Source of the DNA: Desmonostoc muscorum LEGE 12446
GTDB taxonomy: Bacteria > Cyanobacteriota > Cyanobacteriia > Cyanobacteriales > Nostocaceae
NCBI RefSeq assembly: GCF_015207005.2
Contig: NZ_JADEXS020000001.1
Span: forward strand, 7,153,001 to 7,217,000
DNA length: 64,000 nt
Reading direction: 5' to 3'
In this document: positions 1 through 9,532 of the stretch, piece after piece
How positions within the stretch are numbered: position 1 is the stretch's first letter
Layout: every line of letters starts with the position of its first letter
Position numbers and translations under genes: made by a program
Notes under the pieces: generated by a model
Told to the model about the DNA's origin: nothing
Seen by the model: the letters and a program-made list of their open reading frames with translations, nothing else
Databases searched by the model: none

Positions 1-714
1 CCTCCCTTAGAAGATGTCTTATTTTTACCCCAACGTCCTTACATAATTTTGGGAACTTTGCGCGAACAATTACTTTATCCTCAAACGAATCGCCAAATGA
101 GTAAAAAAGAACTTGAAGCAGTTTTGCAAGAAGTTAACCTGCAAAACTTATTTAGCCGAGTCGATGATTTTGATACAGAAGTTCCTTGGGAAAATATATT
201 ATCTTTGGGAGAACAACAACGCCTCGCTTTTGCAAGAATATTAGTGACTCGTCCTAGCTTCACTATCTTAGATGAAGCAACAAGCGCTTTGGATTTAAAT
301 AATGAAGTGAATTTATATCGACAATTGCAAGAAACGAAAACAACATTTATCAGTGTTGGACATCGGGAGAGTCTGTTTAATTATCATCAGTGGGTTCTAG
401 AACTTTTAGAAGATTCTAGTTGGCAACTGATAACGGTACAAGACTATCGGCTGCAAAAAGCAAAACAAATTGTTACTAATCCCGCCGAAAATAATCCAAT
501 TACGGTAGATACTTCAGCCAACAATGAATCTCAAAGTCAAGTAGAGATAGACGCGATCGCCGGACTTTCTCATAAGGAAATGCAGACATTAACAGATTCT
601 TCCATTAATACTATCAGAAGCAAAGCTAGCCTTGGCAAGTCCATCACTACTCAGGATGGCGTGACCTACCGCTATGACAAAGACCCCAAGGTATTGAAAT
701 GGATAAGAGTTTAG
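1..714 (+). CDS. ABC transporter ATP-binding/permease protein, C-terminal part (cut by window start)
   Basis: The reading frame is open from the first base, so only the end of the gene is present. The visible part is the second half of an ABC ATPase: a Q-loop-like stretch (FLPQRPY), the signature LSLGEQQR, Walker B (FTILDEATSALD) and the switch histidine in SVGHRE. This arrangement resembles SbmA/BacA- or YddA-type exporters with fused membrane and ATPase domains, which is inferred because the membrane part is not visible. After the ATPase comes a tail of about 85 residues ending in a helix-rich segment (LSHKEMQTLTDSSINTIRSK) and DGVTYRY, which looks like a small appended domain. The stop touches the next gene's possible GTG start, so the two are probably cotranscribed. 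Substrate unknown. Confidence 0.85.
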   Translation, partial: PPLEDVLFLPQRPYIILGTLREQLLYPQTNRQMSKKELEAVLQEVNLQNLFSRVDDFDTEVPWENILSLGEQQRLAFARILVTRPSFTILDEATSALDLNNEVNLYRQLQETKTTFISVGHRESLFNYHQWVLELLEDSSWQLITVQDYRLQKAKQIVTNPAENNPITVDTSANNESQSQVEIDAIAGLSHKEMQTLTDSSINTIRSKASLGKSITTQDGVTYRYDKDPKVLKWIRV

Positions 715-2451
715 GTGCTACTCATACTTTTGAGAATCAGGGTAATGCTTACTAAACAGCAAAGACAACTAATTACTTACAAAAAGATTAGGATTTATGA
801 ACGAACCTACAAACTACCTGTTCTGAAAAACAGCAAATTAAAAGCTGTTCAAAAAAAAATTAAGGAACGCCGAAGGTTAATTAAAGAAGGCGTTCGGTAT
901 TATCAGCTTTGGGGAATAATTAAGCTTAAAAGAGAAATAGGTCAGGAGAAAATTTTTCAAGAAAGCCAATTACTAATAAAAGATTACACTCAAATTATTA
1001 ATTTTTTAGAAAATTATAAAGACAGTTATCAAAAATTTTTGCTGAAGCTGACTGATGATTTGAAAAAATTGTTTATCCAAAAACACCTAGAAATAAAAAA
1101 CTTAGATCGTGAAAGAAAAACACTAGAAATAAAAAATTCTAAAAATCCCCAAATACTTGAGGAATTAAACCGGGAAAAAGAAGAAAACCTGAAAGCACTT
1201 TTACTACTAAGCAATGCTTGTTTTTTGATGTTAGAAAAAATCAAATTGCTGAGCGAAGGTCTTAAAACTTTGGCAGAAGATACTAAAACTCAAAAGCAAA
1301 TTGTCGAGCAAGTAGCTAAAGATTTACAAGTTTATCAAGAAATTTACGAATATCAAATAAAAGCCCAAAAAGTTCGTCAAGAAATAGTAGAATTTGCTGA
1401 AACTGCAATTAATTTTGAAAATTATTTACAAGATTACTTTAGTCCCTTTCAATCCTTAATAGATGAAGTAGTGAAAGTAGATGAGGATTTTTACTCAACT
1501 GTCGGAGATATTAAAAATTTAGCAGATAATATTTTAAAGTCTGAGTCTAATTTATTAATTCCCAAAGAAAGTGACGGAATTTCTGAAACTTTTTTAGATT
1601 TTATGGTATCAAGTTATGAAAAAAAAGAAAGATTAAAAGATGCTTTTATTAAATGTAAATTATTAGATTGGCAACTCCATGATTTTGATTTAGCCAATAC
1701 TCATCTTTCTTTAGAGAAAGAAATTGATTTCATATCTAGCTATATTTCCAACCAACTTGTCGAGCAAAGAAAAGAAATAGGTATACCGGAAACAAATTTG
1801 GTTTCTAGAACCCCTCCCCCTGGTGTTAAAGAAACTGAATTGATAAAACTGACTAATGACGATGCTAGGTTAACACAAGGATTTCAAAAGAAAAATAATA
1901 TTGATTATACCGAATTGCGGAATCTCCTGAGCCAGGATAAGTGGAAAGAAGCTGACATTGAAACCACTAAATTAATGCTGCAAGTCATAGGCAAAAGTTA
2001 TTGGAATGAAGTTTATCAAGAAGATATTAATAATTTTTCTTGCAAAGACCTCCAAACCATTAATCATCTGTGGGAAGAATACAGTCATGGTTCTTTTGGC
2101 TTTCGTGTTCAGCAAAATATTTGGAGTGAAATGGGTGGTAAAGTAGATTATGAAACAGAAAAGAGACTCGGCGATCGCCTTGGTTGGCGAAAAGAAGGAA
2201 ACTGGTTAGATTACGATCAATTAACTTTTCAATTATCCCCTACAACACCCATAGGACATTTACCAGCGCAATGGTTACACTATCACCAAGATACCTTTAA
2301 TTTATATCCATCATCTGCGGAGCATCTTTCAATGGGAGCGTGGCGCGTCGGATCTTGGTTAATTTGGCAAATGCACTTATTCTTGTGTCGTGTAAAATTT
2401 TGTAATGAGACTTTCTTATGCGTTGAGAGCAAATTTGTTAATAATAAATAA
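715..2451 (+). CDS. Coiled-coil protein with C-terminal GUN4 domain
   Basis: 578 codons from a GTG directly after the upstream stop; an ATG at 745 is an alternative start. The first ~370 residues are Lys/Glu/Leu-rich and predicted coiled coil. From about residue 395 to 550 the sequence matches the GUN4 fold: LRNLLSQDKWKEAD, then DLQTINHLWEEYSHGSFGFRVQ, then RVGSWLIWQMHLFLCRVK near the end. GUN4 domains bind protoporphyrin IX and Mg-protoporphyrin and stimulate Mg-chelatase; cyanobacteria also carry stand-alone regulators with this domain fused to other modules, and this looks like one of them rather than the housekeeping Gun4. A short extra tail follows the usual GUN4 end. Its tight coupling to an ABC exporter hints at a tetrapyrrole-linked role, which is inference. 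Confidence 0.75.
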   Translation: MLLILLRIRVMLTKQQRQLITYKKIRIYERTYKLPVLKNSKLKAVQKKIKERRRLIKEGVRYYQLWGIIKLKREIGQEKIFQESQLLIKDYTQIINFLENYKDSYQKFLLKLTDDLKKLFIQKHLEIKNLDRERKTLEIKNSKNPQILEELNREKEENLKALLLLSNACFLMLEKIKLLSEGLKTLAEDTKTQKQIVEQVAKDLQVYQEIYEYQIKAQKVRQEIVEFAETAINFENYLQDYFSPFQSLIDEVVKVDEDFYSTVGDIKNLADNILKSESNLLIPKESDGISETFLDFMVSSYEKKERLKDAFIKCKLLDWQLHDFDLANTHLSLEKEIDFISSYISNQLVEQRKEIGIPETNLVSRTPPPGVKETELIKLTNDDARLTQGFQKKNNIDYTELRNLLSQDKWKEADIETTKLMLQVIGKSYWNEVYQEDINNFSCKDLQTINHLWEEYSHGSFGFRVQQNIWSEMGGKVDYETEKRLGDRLGWRKEGNWLDYDQLTFQLSPTTPIGHLPAQWLHYHQDTFNLYPSSAEHLSMGAWRVGSWLIWQMHLFLCRVKFCNETFLCVESKFVNNK

Positions 2452-2482
2452 AATTAGAGTTGCAGCTAATTTGGTGATTAAT

Positions 2483-2902
2483 ATGACTAATACTAATCTT
2501 TCTGACATCGATATAGAAATTTTACTTTTTGGAAAATGGCGCTTTAATTCGTCTTGGGAAAAAATCACTATTATATTTAGAGATGATATGACTTATGAGC
2601 AAACCAAGATTCAAACATTTATTTTTCATAAACCTAGAGAAATTCTCACAGGTAATCAATTTACTGGTGTATGGTATGTAACTGATAGAAGATTGCATTT
2701 AAGTCTGAAAGCTATTCCTAAATCATTTTTTAATTTACAAATACCGCTAGCATTTAAGATTTCTATTGCAGATGTAATAGCTAGTTTAGGTTCTATATTC
2801 ATCACAGAAAAGTATGAAATCGTTGAAATTAATAGTTCCAAATTTCTAATCAGGGATAAAGATCAATCATTTGTTGGCACAAAAATAACAGGTTATTATT
2901 AG
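2483..2902 (+). CDS. Hypothetical protein, about 139 aa
   Basis: I do not recognise this protein. The frame is open from 2405, overlapping the GUN4 gene end, but the ATG at 2483 (MTNTNLSDID) is the more natural start. The sequence is rich in beta-prone and aromatic residues (LLFGKWRFNSSWEKITIIFRD, TGVWYVTDRRLHLSLK, KYEIVEINSSKFLIRDKD), and the GKW...W pattern recalls lipocalin-like beta barrels; this is a weak structural guess only. There is no signal peptide or membrane segment. It lies in the same orientation just after the GUN4-domain gene and may share its transcript. Confidence 0.5.
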   Translation: MTNTNLSDIDIEILLFGKWRFNSSWEKITIIFRDDMTYEQTKIQTFIFHKPREILTGNQFTGVWYVTDRRLHLSLKAIPKSFFNLQIPLAFKISIADVIASLGSIFITEKYEIVEINSSKFLIRDKDQSFVGTKITGYY

Positions 2903-2951
2903 TGCTAGCATCTTGAATCATCCGCTCAGATTTTGGGGTTTTTGAAGATTG

Positions 2952-3018
2952 AAATTTAGGCTGACGCGGGGACACGGAGACACGGGGACGCGGAGATTTT
3001 TTTTGATAAGTGATTAGA
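2952..3018 (+). repeat. Interspersed spacer repeat (GACGCGGGGACACGG type)
   Basis: A G-rich run with repeated GACACGGGGAC-like units begins at AGGCTGACGCGGGGACACGG and ends in TAAGTGATTAG. The same sequence in inverse orientation lies at about 57944-57994, and a related core lies at about 46313-46346. It is therefore a dispersed element family, not a unique regulatory site. Confidence 0.7.
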
Positions 3019-3021
3019 GCT

Positions 3022-3104
3022 AAACCCTCCCAAGCCCACCCCGCTAAAGCTGTGCTTTAGCTCCCCTCCCCTCTTAGCAAGGGTAGGGTTTGGGGGTGGG
3101 GTTC
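3022..3104. terminator. Large imperfect hairpin between convergent genes
   Basis: An inner perfect inverted repeat (GCTAAAGC at 3043-3050 and GCTTTAGC at 3054-3061) is flanked by complementary C-rich and G-rich arms (AAACCCTCCCAAGCCCACCCC against GGGTAGGGTTTGGGGGTGGGG, shown in part). It lies between the + strand unknown and the - strand RTX gene, so it could end transcription from both sides. Related sequence occurs at about 20380-20440 and 26040-26090, so it is also a dispersed repeat. Confidence 0.5.
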
Positions 3105-3123
3105 TTTTATGCACCGTGAACGG

Positions 3124-6100
3124 TTACGAGTAATTAAAGTAACTATTAGTTAGATTCAACCCTGTTTGAGCATCGATAAGAGCAATCAATTCATCGGGTT
3201 CGGTTCCTGGTTTATCTCTAAATAGCTGGGTATTGGAACCGGAGAGAACTAAACGATAATCAGTACTTACACCTCGAAGTTGAATGATGTCTTCACTGGT
3301 ATTAAAGTCAGTAAGTCTAGCGTAGCTATCTGTTCCCGCAGTTAGGACATTATTGTCATCGTAAAAGACTGTATTTGTATCTCCTAAAACAAAGCGATCG
3401 CGTCCTAAACCTCCTGTTAAGATATCTATTTGACTTAAACTGGGGCTAGCTCCACCTCCATTGAGAGTATCATTACCTGCACCACCTCGGAGAGTATCGC
3501 TGAGGTTTCCTCCCCTCAAGTTATCTGCTTGTGAGGTGCCAAGAATATCAAATTGTTCAATATTGAAGTAGGAGATAGTACTATCCCCTGCGGAAATGGT
3601 GCCACTGCCATTAGCGCCCACAGTGGTAGAAATGCCAGCAGTAGTAATGGTAGAGTAGTCAACCTTGAGTAAATCAGTTTCTGTGCCGCCATCTACATAA
3701 TCAGCACCGAGTCCGGGATCTAAGGTATCATTGCCTTCTTCGCCCCGCAATCCAGCGAAGTAATTAATGGCGAAGAGTTCACCAGGATCGATGATAAAGT
3801 TAGCGTTACTGTCGATGAAGACATATTCTGTATAGAGAAAGGTATCTCTGTCATTGCCAGAGCCGCCTTTGAGGTAGTCGTTTCCTTCCCCGGCGTACAA
3901 ACCATCTGAGCCACCATCACCAGAGAGACTATCATTACCTACCCCACCAAAGATCAGATCGTTCTCGGCTTGCCCTGATACGGTATCATTGCCCGTATCA
4001 CCATAAATGCGGTCTTTGCCACTGCCACTGATAATGTTATCGTTGCCATCTCCGCCTTCTATGATATCTTGCCGAGTGGTAGCACTGAAATTCAGAACAT
4101 CGTTGCCACTGCCAGATTTGAAGTAAATAGATTCGATATCTTTGAAGTTGACATCGTTTAAAACTGCAAAGACACTAGCATTGGTGTAAGTAACAGTGAA
4201 GTTAGTAGTGATGGTATTGCCTGAACGGTCTAATTCTAGAGTATCAATGCCATTGCCGCCGATAATTGTATCGGCTCCTTCGGCGGGATTGAAATAGTCA
4301 TCACCTTCTCCCCCTAAGAGGCTATCATTCCCTGCACCTCCGTAAAGACTATCGTTGCCTTCACCGCCTAAGAGGGTATCATTACCTGCCTCTCCATAAA
4401 GTTTATCGTTGCCTGCTTGCCCTAAGAGACTATCCTGACCAAGACCACCTCTAAAATCTTCATTTCCCACACTACCAGAGATGGTGTCATTGCCATCTCT
4501 GCCTTCGACATAGTTATTGCCAATGGCTGCACTTAAATTCAGGTTATCATTGCCACTTCCAGATAACAGACTAATGGTTTCTATTTCTTTGAAGGTGGTA
4601 TCGGCAATGGTAGCAAAGACATTGACATTAGTGTAGTTTAGTGTTAATGCAACAGACTGATCGGAATGGTCTAAATCGAGAAGGTCTGAGCCAGTCCCTC
4701 CCAAGACAGTATCGGCTCCTTCTTCTGGCTTGAGATAGTCATCGCCTTCTCCACCTAAGAGGCTATCATTGTCTGTACCTGCGTAAAGGGAATCATTACC
4801 TGCACCGCCTAAGAGGGTATCATTACCTGCCTCTCCATAAAGCTTATCGTTGCCTGCTTGCCCTAAGAGACTATCCTGACCAAGACCACCTCTAAATTCT
4901 TCATTTCCGACACTTCCTGAAATGGTGTCATTTCCGTTTCTGCCTTCGACATAGTTATTGCCAATGGCTGCACTTAAATTGAGATTATCATTGCCACTGC
5001 CCGACAACAGACGGATGGTTTCAACTTGTCTAAAGGTGCTATCAGCAATGGTAGCAAAGACATTAAGATCAACATAACTCAGGGTTAAGGAAGTCGATAA
5101 ATCAGAATGATCTAATTCGAGGTAATCTGAACCTGTTCCCCCAACAATAGTATCTGCTCCTGTGCCTGGTCTTAAAGTGTCGTTGCCGTCACCCCCGTCG
5201 AGGCTATCAATGCCTGAACCACCATCAAGATCGTCATTGCCATCTTCGCCTAAAAGGGTGTCGTTACCAGCTCCGCCATAAAGTCCACCGTAGCGGCTAG
5301 TGCCCAAAAGACCCAAATAGGTGCTATCGTTATCATCTCCAGTACCACCTCTAAGCAAATCATCGCCATCATCGCCATAGAGTCCATCAGTGCTGGCTCC
5401 TCCTGTGACGGTATCGTTGCCAATTCCCGCCAAAATTAAATCGTTACTGATGCCTGTGGTGATGTTGTCGTTACCCGCTCCGCCTTGGACAGTGTTATTG
5501 CCAATGGCTGCACTGATATTCAGGCTGTCATTGCCACTGCCGGAAATCAGGTTGATGACTTCTATTTCTTTGAATGGTACGCCGCCTGTAGCGAAAATGT
5601 TGGCGTCGGTGTAGCTGACAGTAAAGTTAGTTGTGCCACCACCATTGTCTAAATACAGGGTGTCATAACCTGAACCGCCAATAACTGTATCTAGTCCACC
5701 GCCAAGGTCGAGATAGTCATTGCCCGCTCCACCATCAAGGCTATCATTACCTGCTCCGCCGTAGAGATCGTCATTGCCATCTTCGCCTAAAAGGGTGTCG
5801 TTACCTGAACCGCCATAAAGTCCACCGTAGCGACTAGTGCCCAAAAGACCCAAATAGGTGCTATCGTTATCATCTCCAGTACCACCTCTAAGCAAATCAT
5901 CGCCATCATCGCCATAGAGTCCATCAGTGCTGGCTCCTCCTGTGACGGTATCGTTGCCAATTCCCGCCAAAATTAAATCGTTACTGATGCCTGTGGTGAT
6001 GTTGTCGTTACCCGCTCCGCCTTGGACAGTGTTATTGCCAATGGCTGCACTGATATTCAGGCTGTCATTGCCACTGCCGGAAATCAGGTTGATGACTTCT

Positions 6101-8670
6101 ATTTCTTTGAATGGTACGCCGCCTGTAGCGAAAATGTTGGCGTCGGTGTAGCTGACAGTAAAGTTAGTTGTGCCACCACCATTGTCTAAATACAGGGTGT
6201 CATAACCTGAACCGCCAATAACTGTATCTAGTCCACCGCCAAGGTCGAGATAGTCATTGCCCGCTCCACCATCAAGGCTATCATTACCTGCTCCGCCGTA
6301 GAGATCGTCATTGCCATCTTCGCCTAAAAGGGTGTCGTTACCTGAACCGCCATAAAGTCCACCGTAGCGACTAGTGCCCAAAAGACCCAAATAGGTGCTA
6401 TCGTTATCATCTCCAGTACCACCTCTAAGCAAATCATCGCCATCATCGCCATAGAGTCCATCAGTGCTGGCTCCTCCTGTGACGGTATCGTTGCCAATTC
6501 CCGCCAAAATTAAATCGTTACTGATGCCTGTGGTGATGTTGTCGTTACCCGCTCCGCCTTGGACAGTGTTATTGCCAATGGCAGCACTGATATTCAGGCT
6601 GTCATTACCACTGCCAGAAATCAGGTTGATGACTTCAATTTCTTTGATGGGTAAGCCTGTAGAGAAAACGCTGGCGTTGGTGTAACCAACAGTAAAGTTA
6701 CTTGTGCCAGCACTGTTGTCTAAATACAGGGTGTCATAACCCGCTCCGCCGATAACTGTATCTAGTCCGCCGCCAAGGTTGAAATAGTCGTTGCCGACTC
6801 CTCCATCAAGGCTATCATTTCCGGCTCCGCCATAGAGATCATCATTGCCATCTTCGCCTAAAAGGGTGTCGTTCCCTGCACCTCCGTAGAGTCCGGCGTA
6901 GCGACTAGCTCCGTTGATATAACCCAAGTAGGTGTCATCATTATCGTCCCCAGTACCACCTCTGAGCAAATCATCGCCATCATCACCATAGACTGCATCA
7001 TTCCCTGCTCCTGCTGTGACGGTATCATTGCCAAAGCCTGCAAAGATTAAGTCGTCACCGATGCCTGTGGTGATGTTGTCGTTACCCGCTCCGCCTTGGA
7101 CGGTGTTATCGCCAATGGCAGCACTGATATTCAGGCTGTCATTACCACTGCCAGAAACCAGGTTGATGACTTCAATTTCTTTGATGGGTAAGCCTGTAGA
7201 GAAAACGCTGGCGTTGGTGTAACCAACAGTAAAGTTACTTGTGCCAGCACTGTTGTCTAAATACAGGGTGTCATAACCCGCTCCGCCGATAACTGTATCT
7301 AGTCCGCCGCCAAGGTTGAAATAGTCGTTGCCGACTCCTCCATCAAGGCTATCATTTCCGGCTCCGCCATAGAGATCATCATTGCCATCTTCGCCTAAAA
7401 GGGTGTCGTTCCCTGCACCTCCGTAGAGTCCGGCGTAGCGACTAGCTCCGTTGATATAACCCAAGTAGGTGTCATCATTATCGTCCCCAGTACCACCTCT
7501 GAGCAAATCATCGCCATCATCACCATAGACTGCATCATTCCCTGCTCCTGCTGTGACGGTATCATTGCCAAAGCCTGCAAAGATTAAGTCGTCACCGATG
7601 CCTGTGGTGATGTTGTCGTTACCCGCTCCGCCTTGGACGGTGTTATCGCCAATGGCAGCACTGATATTCAGGCTGTCATTACCACTGCCAGAAACCAGGT
7701 TGATGACTTCAATTTCTTTGATGGGTAAGCCTGTAGAGAAAACGCTGGCGTTGGTGTAACCAACAGTAAAGTTACTTGTGCCAGCACTGTTGTCTAAATA
7801 CAGGGTGTCATAACCCGCTCCGCCGATAACTGTATCTAGTCCGCCGCCAAGGTTGAAATAGTCGTTGCCGACTCCTCCATCAAGGCTATCATTACCTGCT
7901 CCGCCATAGAGATCATCATTGCCATCTTCGCCTAAAAGGGTGTCGTTCCCTGCACCTCCGTAGAGTCCGGCGTAGCGACTAGCTCCGTTGATATAACCCA
8001 AGTAGGTGTCATCATTGTCGTCCCCAGTACCACCTCTGAGCAAATCATCGCCATCATCACCATAGACTGCATCATTCCCTGCTCCTGCTGTGACGGTATC
8101 ATTGCCAAAGCCTGCAAAGATTAAGTCGTCATCGGTAGTTCCTGTAATATTGTCATTCCCTGGTGTGCCGGTAAAGGTGGCTTGCTCAACCGCGATCGCC
8201 TCTTTGTCAATTATGATCACACTACTATCATTTTCTTTCTTTATGCGTTGCAGCTCAGTCTGACTTAAACTCACGCCCCGCACTAAAGCAGAGAAATATT
8301 CTCCCTCATCTCCTCGTGTATCTTTTTTATTAATGTAGGCATCAATAAAATGTCCAATTTCTTCTAATAAAACTGCGTTAATGGATTCACCAGAGGCACT
8401 AGCAACAAATTTATCAGACAGATAAATTGTATTCTTGCTGGCAGCATAAGCCCCTTTTGCATTACCCAGAATGCTGCTATTAATTACCTCAATTTTAGGT
8501 AATTCAGTAAAATCACCAGTTTGTAAGTGCGATCGCAGTTTTCCAGCATTAGCACGATTGTATTGTCTACCAAAAACAGTATCTAACAAATTCCAGAAGT
8601 TTTCTGAATTAGAAAAGGCCTCTAGTTGGTTGTATACCAGTGTCAGGAAGGGTTGTAGGAAAAAATTCAT
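3124..8670 (-). CDS. Giant RTX (hemolysin-type calcium-binding repeat) protein, 1848 aa
   Basis: A secreted-type protein. Residues 1-165 form a cyanobacterial N-terminal module containing LLEEIGHFID (E103, E104, H107), which resembles a degenerate zinc-protease helix but is not a full HExxH. From about residue 168 to 1750 there are many GGxGxDxLx nonapeptides, which fold as calcium-binding beta rolls in this family. The C-terminal ~100 residues (DRFVLGD, YARLTDFNTSEDIIQLRG, NSYFNYS) match the end typical of cyanobacterial RTX proteins exported by type I secretion; no N-terminal signal peptide is visible. Blocks of 179 residues are almost identical: three copies of one type (from residue ~181) and three of another (from ~718), then diverged copies. 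No secretion ABC/HlyD genes lie next to it. Likely surface or exoprotein; the target is unknown. Confidence 0.9.
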   Translation of the reverse strand: MNFFLQPFLTLVYNQLEAFSNSENFWNLLDTVFGRQYNRANAGKLRSHLQTGDFTELPKIEVINSSILGNAKGAYAASKNTIYLSDKFVASASGESINAVLLEEIGHFIDAYINKKDTRGDEGEYFSALVRGVSLSQTELQRIKKENDSSVIIIDKEAIAVEQATFTGTPGNDNITGTTDDDLIFAGFGNDTVTAGAGNDAVYGDDGDDLLRGGTGDDNDDTYLGYINGASRYAGLYGGAGNDTLLGEDGNDDLYGGAGNDSLDGGVGNDYFNLGGGLDTVIGGAGYDTLYLDNSAGTSNFTVGYTNASVFSTGLPIKEIEVINLVSGSGNDSLNISAAIGDNTVQGGAGNDNITTGIGDDLIFAGFGNDTVTAGAGNDAVYGDDGDDLLRGGTGDDNDDTYLGYINGASRYAGLYGGAGNDTLLGEDGNDDLYGGAGNDSLDGGVGNDYFNLGGGLDTVIGGAGYDTLYLDNSAGTSNFTVGYTNASVFSTGLPIKEIEVINLVSGSGNDSLNISAAIGDNTVQGGAGNDNITTGIGDDLIFAGFGNDTVTAGAGNDAVYGDDGDDLLRGGTGDDNDDTYLGYINGASRYAGLYGGAGNDTLLGEDGNDDLYGGAGNDSLDGGVGNDYFNLGGGLDTVIGGAGYDTLYLDNSAGTSNFTVGYTNASVFSTGLPIKEIEVINLISGSGNDSLNISAAIGNNTVQGGAGNDNITTGISNDLILAGIGNDTVTGGASTDGLYGDDGDDLLRGGTGDDNDSTYLGLLGTSRYGGLYGGSGNDTLLGEDGNDDLYGGAGNDSLDGGAGNDYLDLGGGLDTVIGGSGYDTLYLDNGGGTTNFTVSYTDANIFATGGVPFKEIEVINLISGSGNDSLNISAAIGNNTVQGGAGNDNITTGISNDLILAGIGNDTVTGGASTDGLYGDDGDDLLRGGTGDDNDSTYLGLLGTSRYGGLYGGSGNDTLLGEDGNDDLYGGAGNDSLDGGAGNDYLDLGGGLDTVIGGSGYDTLYLDNGGGTTNFTVSYTDANIFATGGVPFKEIEVINLISGSGNDSLNISAAIGNNTVQGGAGNDNITTGISNDLILAGIGNDTVTGGASTDGLYGDDGDDLLRGGTGDDNDSTYLGLLGTSRYGGLYGGAGNDTLLGEDGNDDLDGGSGIDSLDGGDGNDTLRPGTGADTIVGGTGSDYLELDHSDLSTSLTLSYVDLNVFATIADSTFRQVETIRLLSGSGNDNLNLSAAIGNNYVEGRNGNDTISGSVGNEEFRGGLGQDSLLGQAGNDKLYGEAGNDTLLGGAGNDSLYAGTDNDSLLGGEGDDYLKPEEGADTVLGGTGSDLLDLDHSDQSVALTLNYTNVNVFATIADTTFKEIETISLLSGSGNDNLNLSAAIGNNYVEGRDGNDTISGSVGNEDFRGGLGQDSLLGQAGNDKLYGEAGNDTLLGGEGNDSLYGGAGNDSLLGGEGDDYFNPAEGADTIIGGNGIDTLELDRSGNTITTNFTVTYTNASVFAVLNDVNFKDIESIYFKSGSGNDVLNFSATTRQDIIEGGDGNDNIISGSGKDRIYGDTGNDTVSGQAENDLIFGGVGNDSLSGDGGSDGLYAGEGNDYLKGGSGNDRDTFLYTEYVFIDSNANFIIDPGELFAINYFAGLRGEEGNDTLDPGLGADYVDGGTETDLLKVDYSTITTAGISTTVGANGSGTISAGDSTISYFNIEQFDILGTSQADNLRGGNLSDTLRGGAGNDTLNGGGASPSLSQIDILTGGLGRDRFVLGDTNTVFYDDNNVLTAGTDSYARLTDFNTSEDIIQLRGVSTDYRLVLSGSNTQLFRDKPGTEPDELIALIDAQTGLNLTNSYFNYS
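4909..8130 (-). repeat. Six tandem 537-bp coding repeats inside the RTX gene
   Basis: The period is 537 bp (179 codons). Three nearly identical units cover about 6520-8130 and three of a second type about 4909-6519, the last one diverging. Identity is high at the DNA level, including silent positions, which indicates recent duplication or gene conversion. The spacer between calcium-binding blocks carries YLGYINGASRYAGLYGG in the first type and YLGLLGTSRYGGLYGG in the second. Confidence 0.9.
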
Positions 8671-8751
8671 AAAATAAATTTCTTAGGTAAAAGGACTAAG
8701 TAACCAGAACTAAGTGGTATACTTAAGTAGTTTGTAGTAGAGTATATCTTA

Positions 8752-8796
8752 GTATTTCAAAAACACATATAAAACTCATCTTAATTTTTGAAATAC
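8752..8796. promoter_or_regulatory. 12-bp perfect inverted repeat in a divergent promoter region
   Basis: GTATTTCAAAAA (8752-8763) and TTTTTGAAATAC (8785-8796) are perfectly complementary, 21 bases apart, in the spacer between the RTX gene (leftward) and the GNAT gene (rightward). It could be an operator or an mRNA stem-loop. The rest of the 286-bp spacer is AT-rich with no other clear feature. Confidence 0.35.
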
Positions 8797-8956
8797 ACCT
8801 AGCTAGAGCACCAAAATCTTGGACTGGTGTGCTAAGCAAGGGCTAACACAATCTAAATATACTGAATTGACATTGGCGTAATTTGACATTTGGTGAAGAT
8901 GCAAATCATCAAACACGCTTTTTGGCACAATTACCAATAATTACCCAACTACAGCT

Positions 8957-9424
8957 TTGTCTAAACCTGTAATCACTGTTCGCCTAATTGCACGCCACGA
9001 ACTTCCCCAACTTCTGGCGTTGTATCAGCATCTCAATCCCATTGATGCACCTCTACCTGCTGACGACGTGTTACAGTCCATTTGGGATAAAATTCTCGGC
9101 GATCCACATTTATATTACATAGTTGCCGACATTGGTGGTGAGTTAGTCGCTACATGTAACTTAACCATTGTTCCCAACCTGACACGGGGCACACGTCCAT
9201 ACGGCATTATCGAAAATGTTGTCACCCACTCCGATTATCGACGACAGGAATTTGGTACACGAGTGCTGCATTATGCTTTGGATTTAGCATGGCAGCAACA
9301 GTGTTACAAAGTGATGCTTTTGACTAGCTCAAAAAGTGAGGAGACGTTGCGCTTCTATGAACGCGCAGGGTTCAAGCGTGGAGTAAAAACCGGATTTATT
9401 GCCCAGCCTCCAGAGGAGTTGTGA
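8957..9424 (+). CDS. GNAT-family N-acetyltransferase
   Basis: 155 codons. It has the GNAT fold: the beta4 strand plus acetyl-CoA loop (IIENVVTHSDYRRQEFGTRVL, with R/Q-x-x-G-x-R/A at the pyrophosphate loop) and the C-terminal FYERAGFKRG motif. Such enzymes transfer acetyl from acetyl-CoA to an amine; the substrate cannot be told. There is no ATG upstream within the open frame (an in-frame TGA lies at 8894), so TTG at 8957 is the only good start. It stands alone, divergent from the RTX gene. Confidence 0.85.
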   Translation: MSKPVITVRLIARHELPQLLALYQHLNPIDAPLPADDVLQSIWDKILGDPHLYYIVADIGGELVATCNLTIVPNLTRGTRPYGIIENVVTHSDYRRQEFGTRVLHYALDLAWQQQCYKVMLLTSSKSEETLRFYERAGFKRGVKTGFIAQPPEEL

Positions 9425-9532
9425 GTAGAACTGATACGTGTTAGAGAGATTATTTATTTATATTTTTTTATTGTAGAAAATTAGTTATTTAGTCTACTAT
9501 TTTTTTGGGGAAGGTAGCAAGTTATATATTGG

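Noticed and set aside
5390..7759. Repeated 68-74 codon + strand frames spaced 537 bp
   Set aside because: Antisense shadows of the RTX repeat units, without ribosome binding sites.
8957..9424. Upstream ATG at 8899 as start of the acetyltransferase
   Set aside because: Not in frame with the GNAT sequence; an in-frame TGA at 8894 limits the frame.
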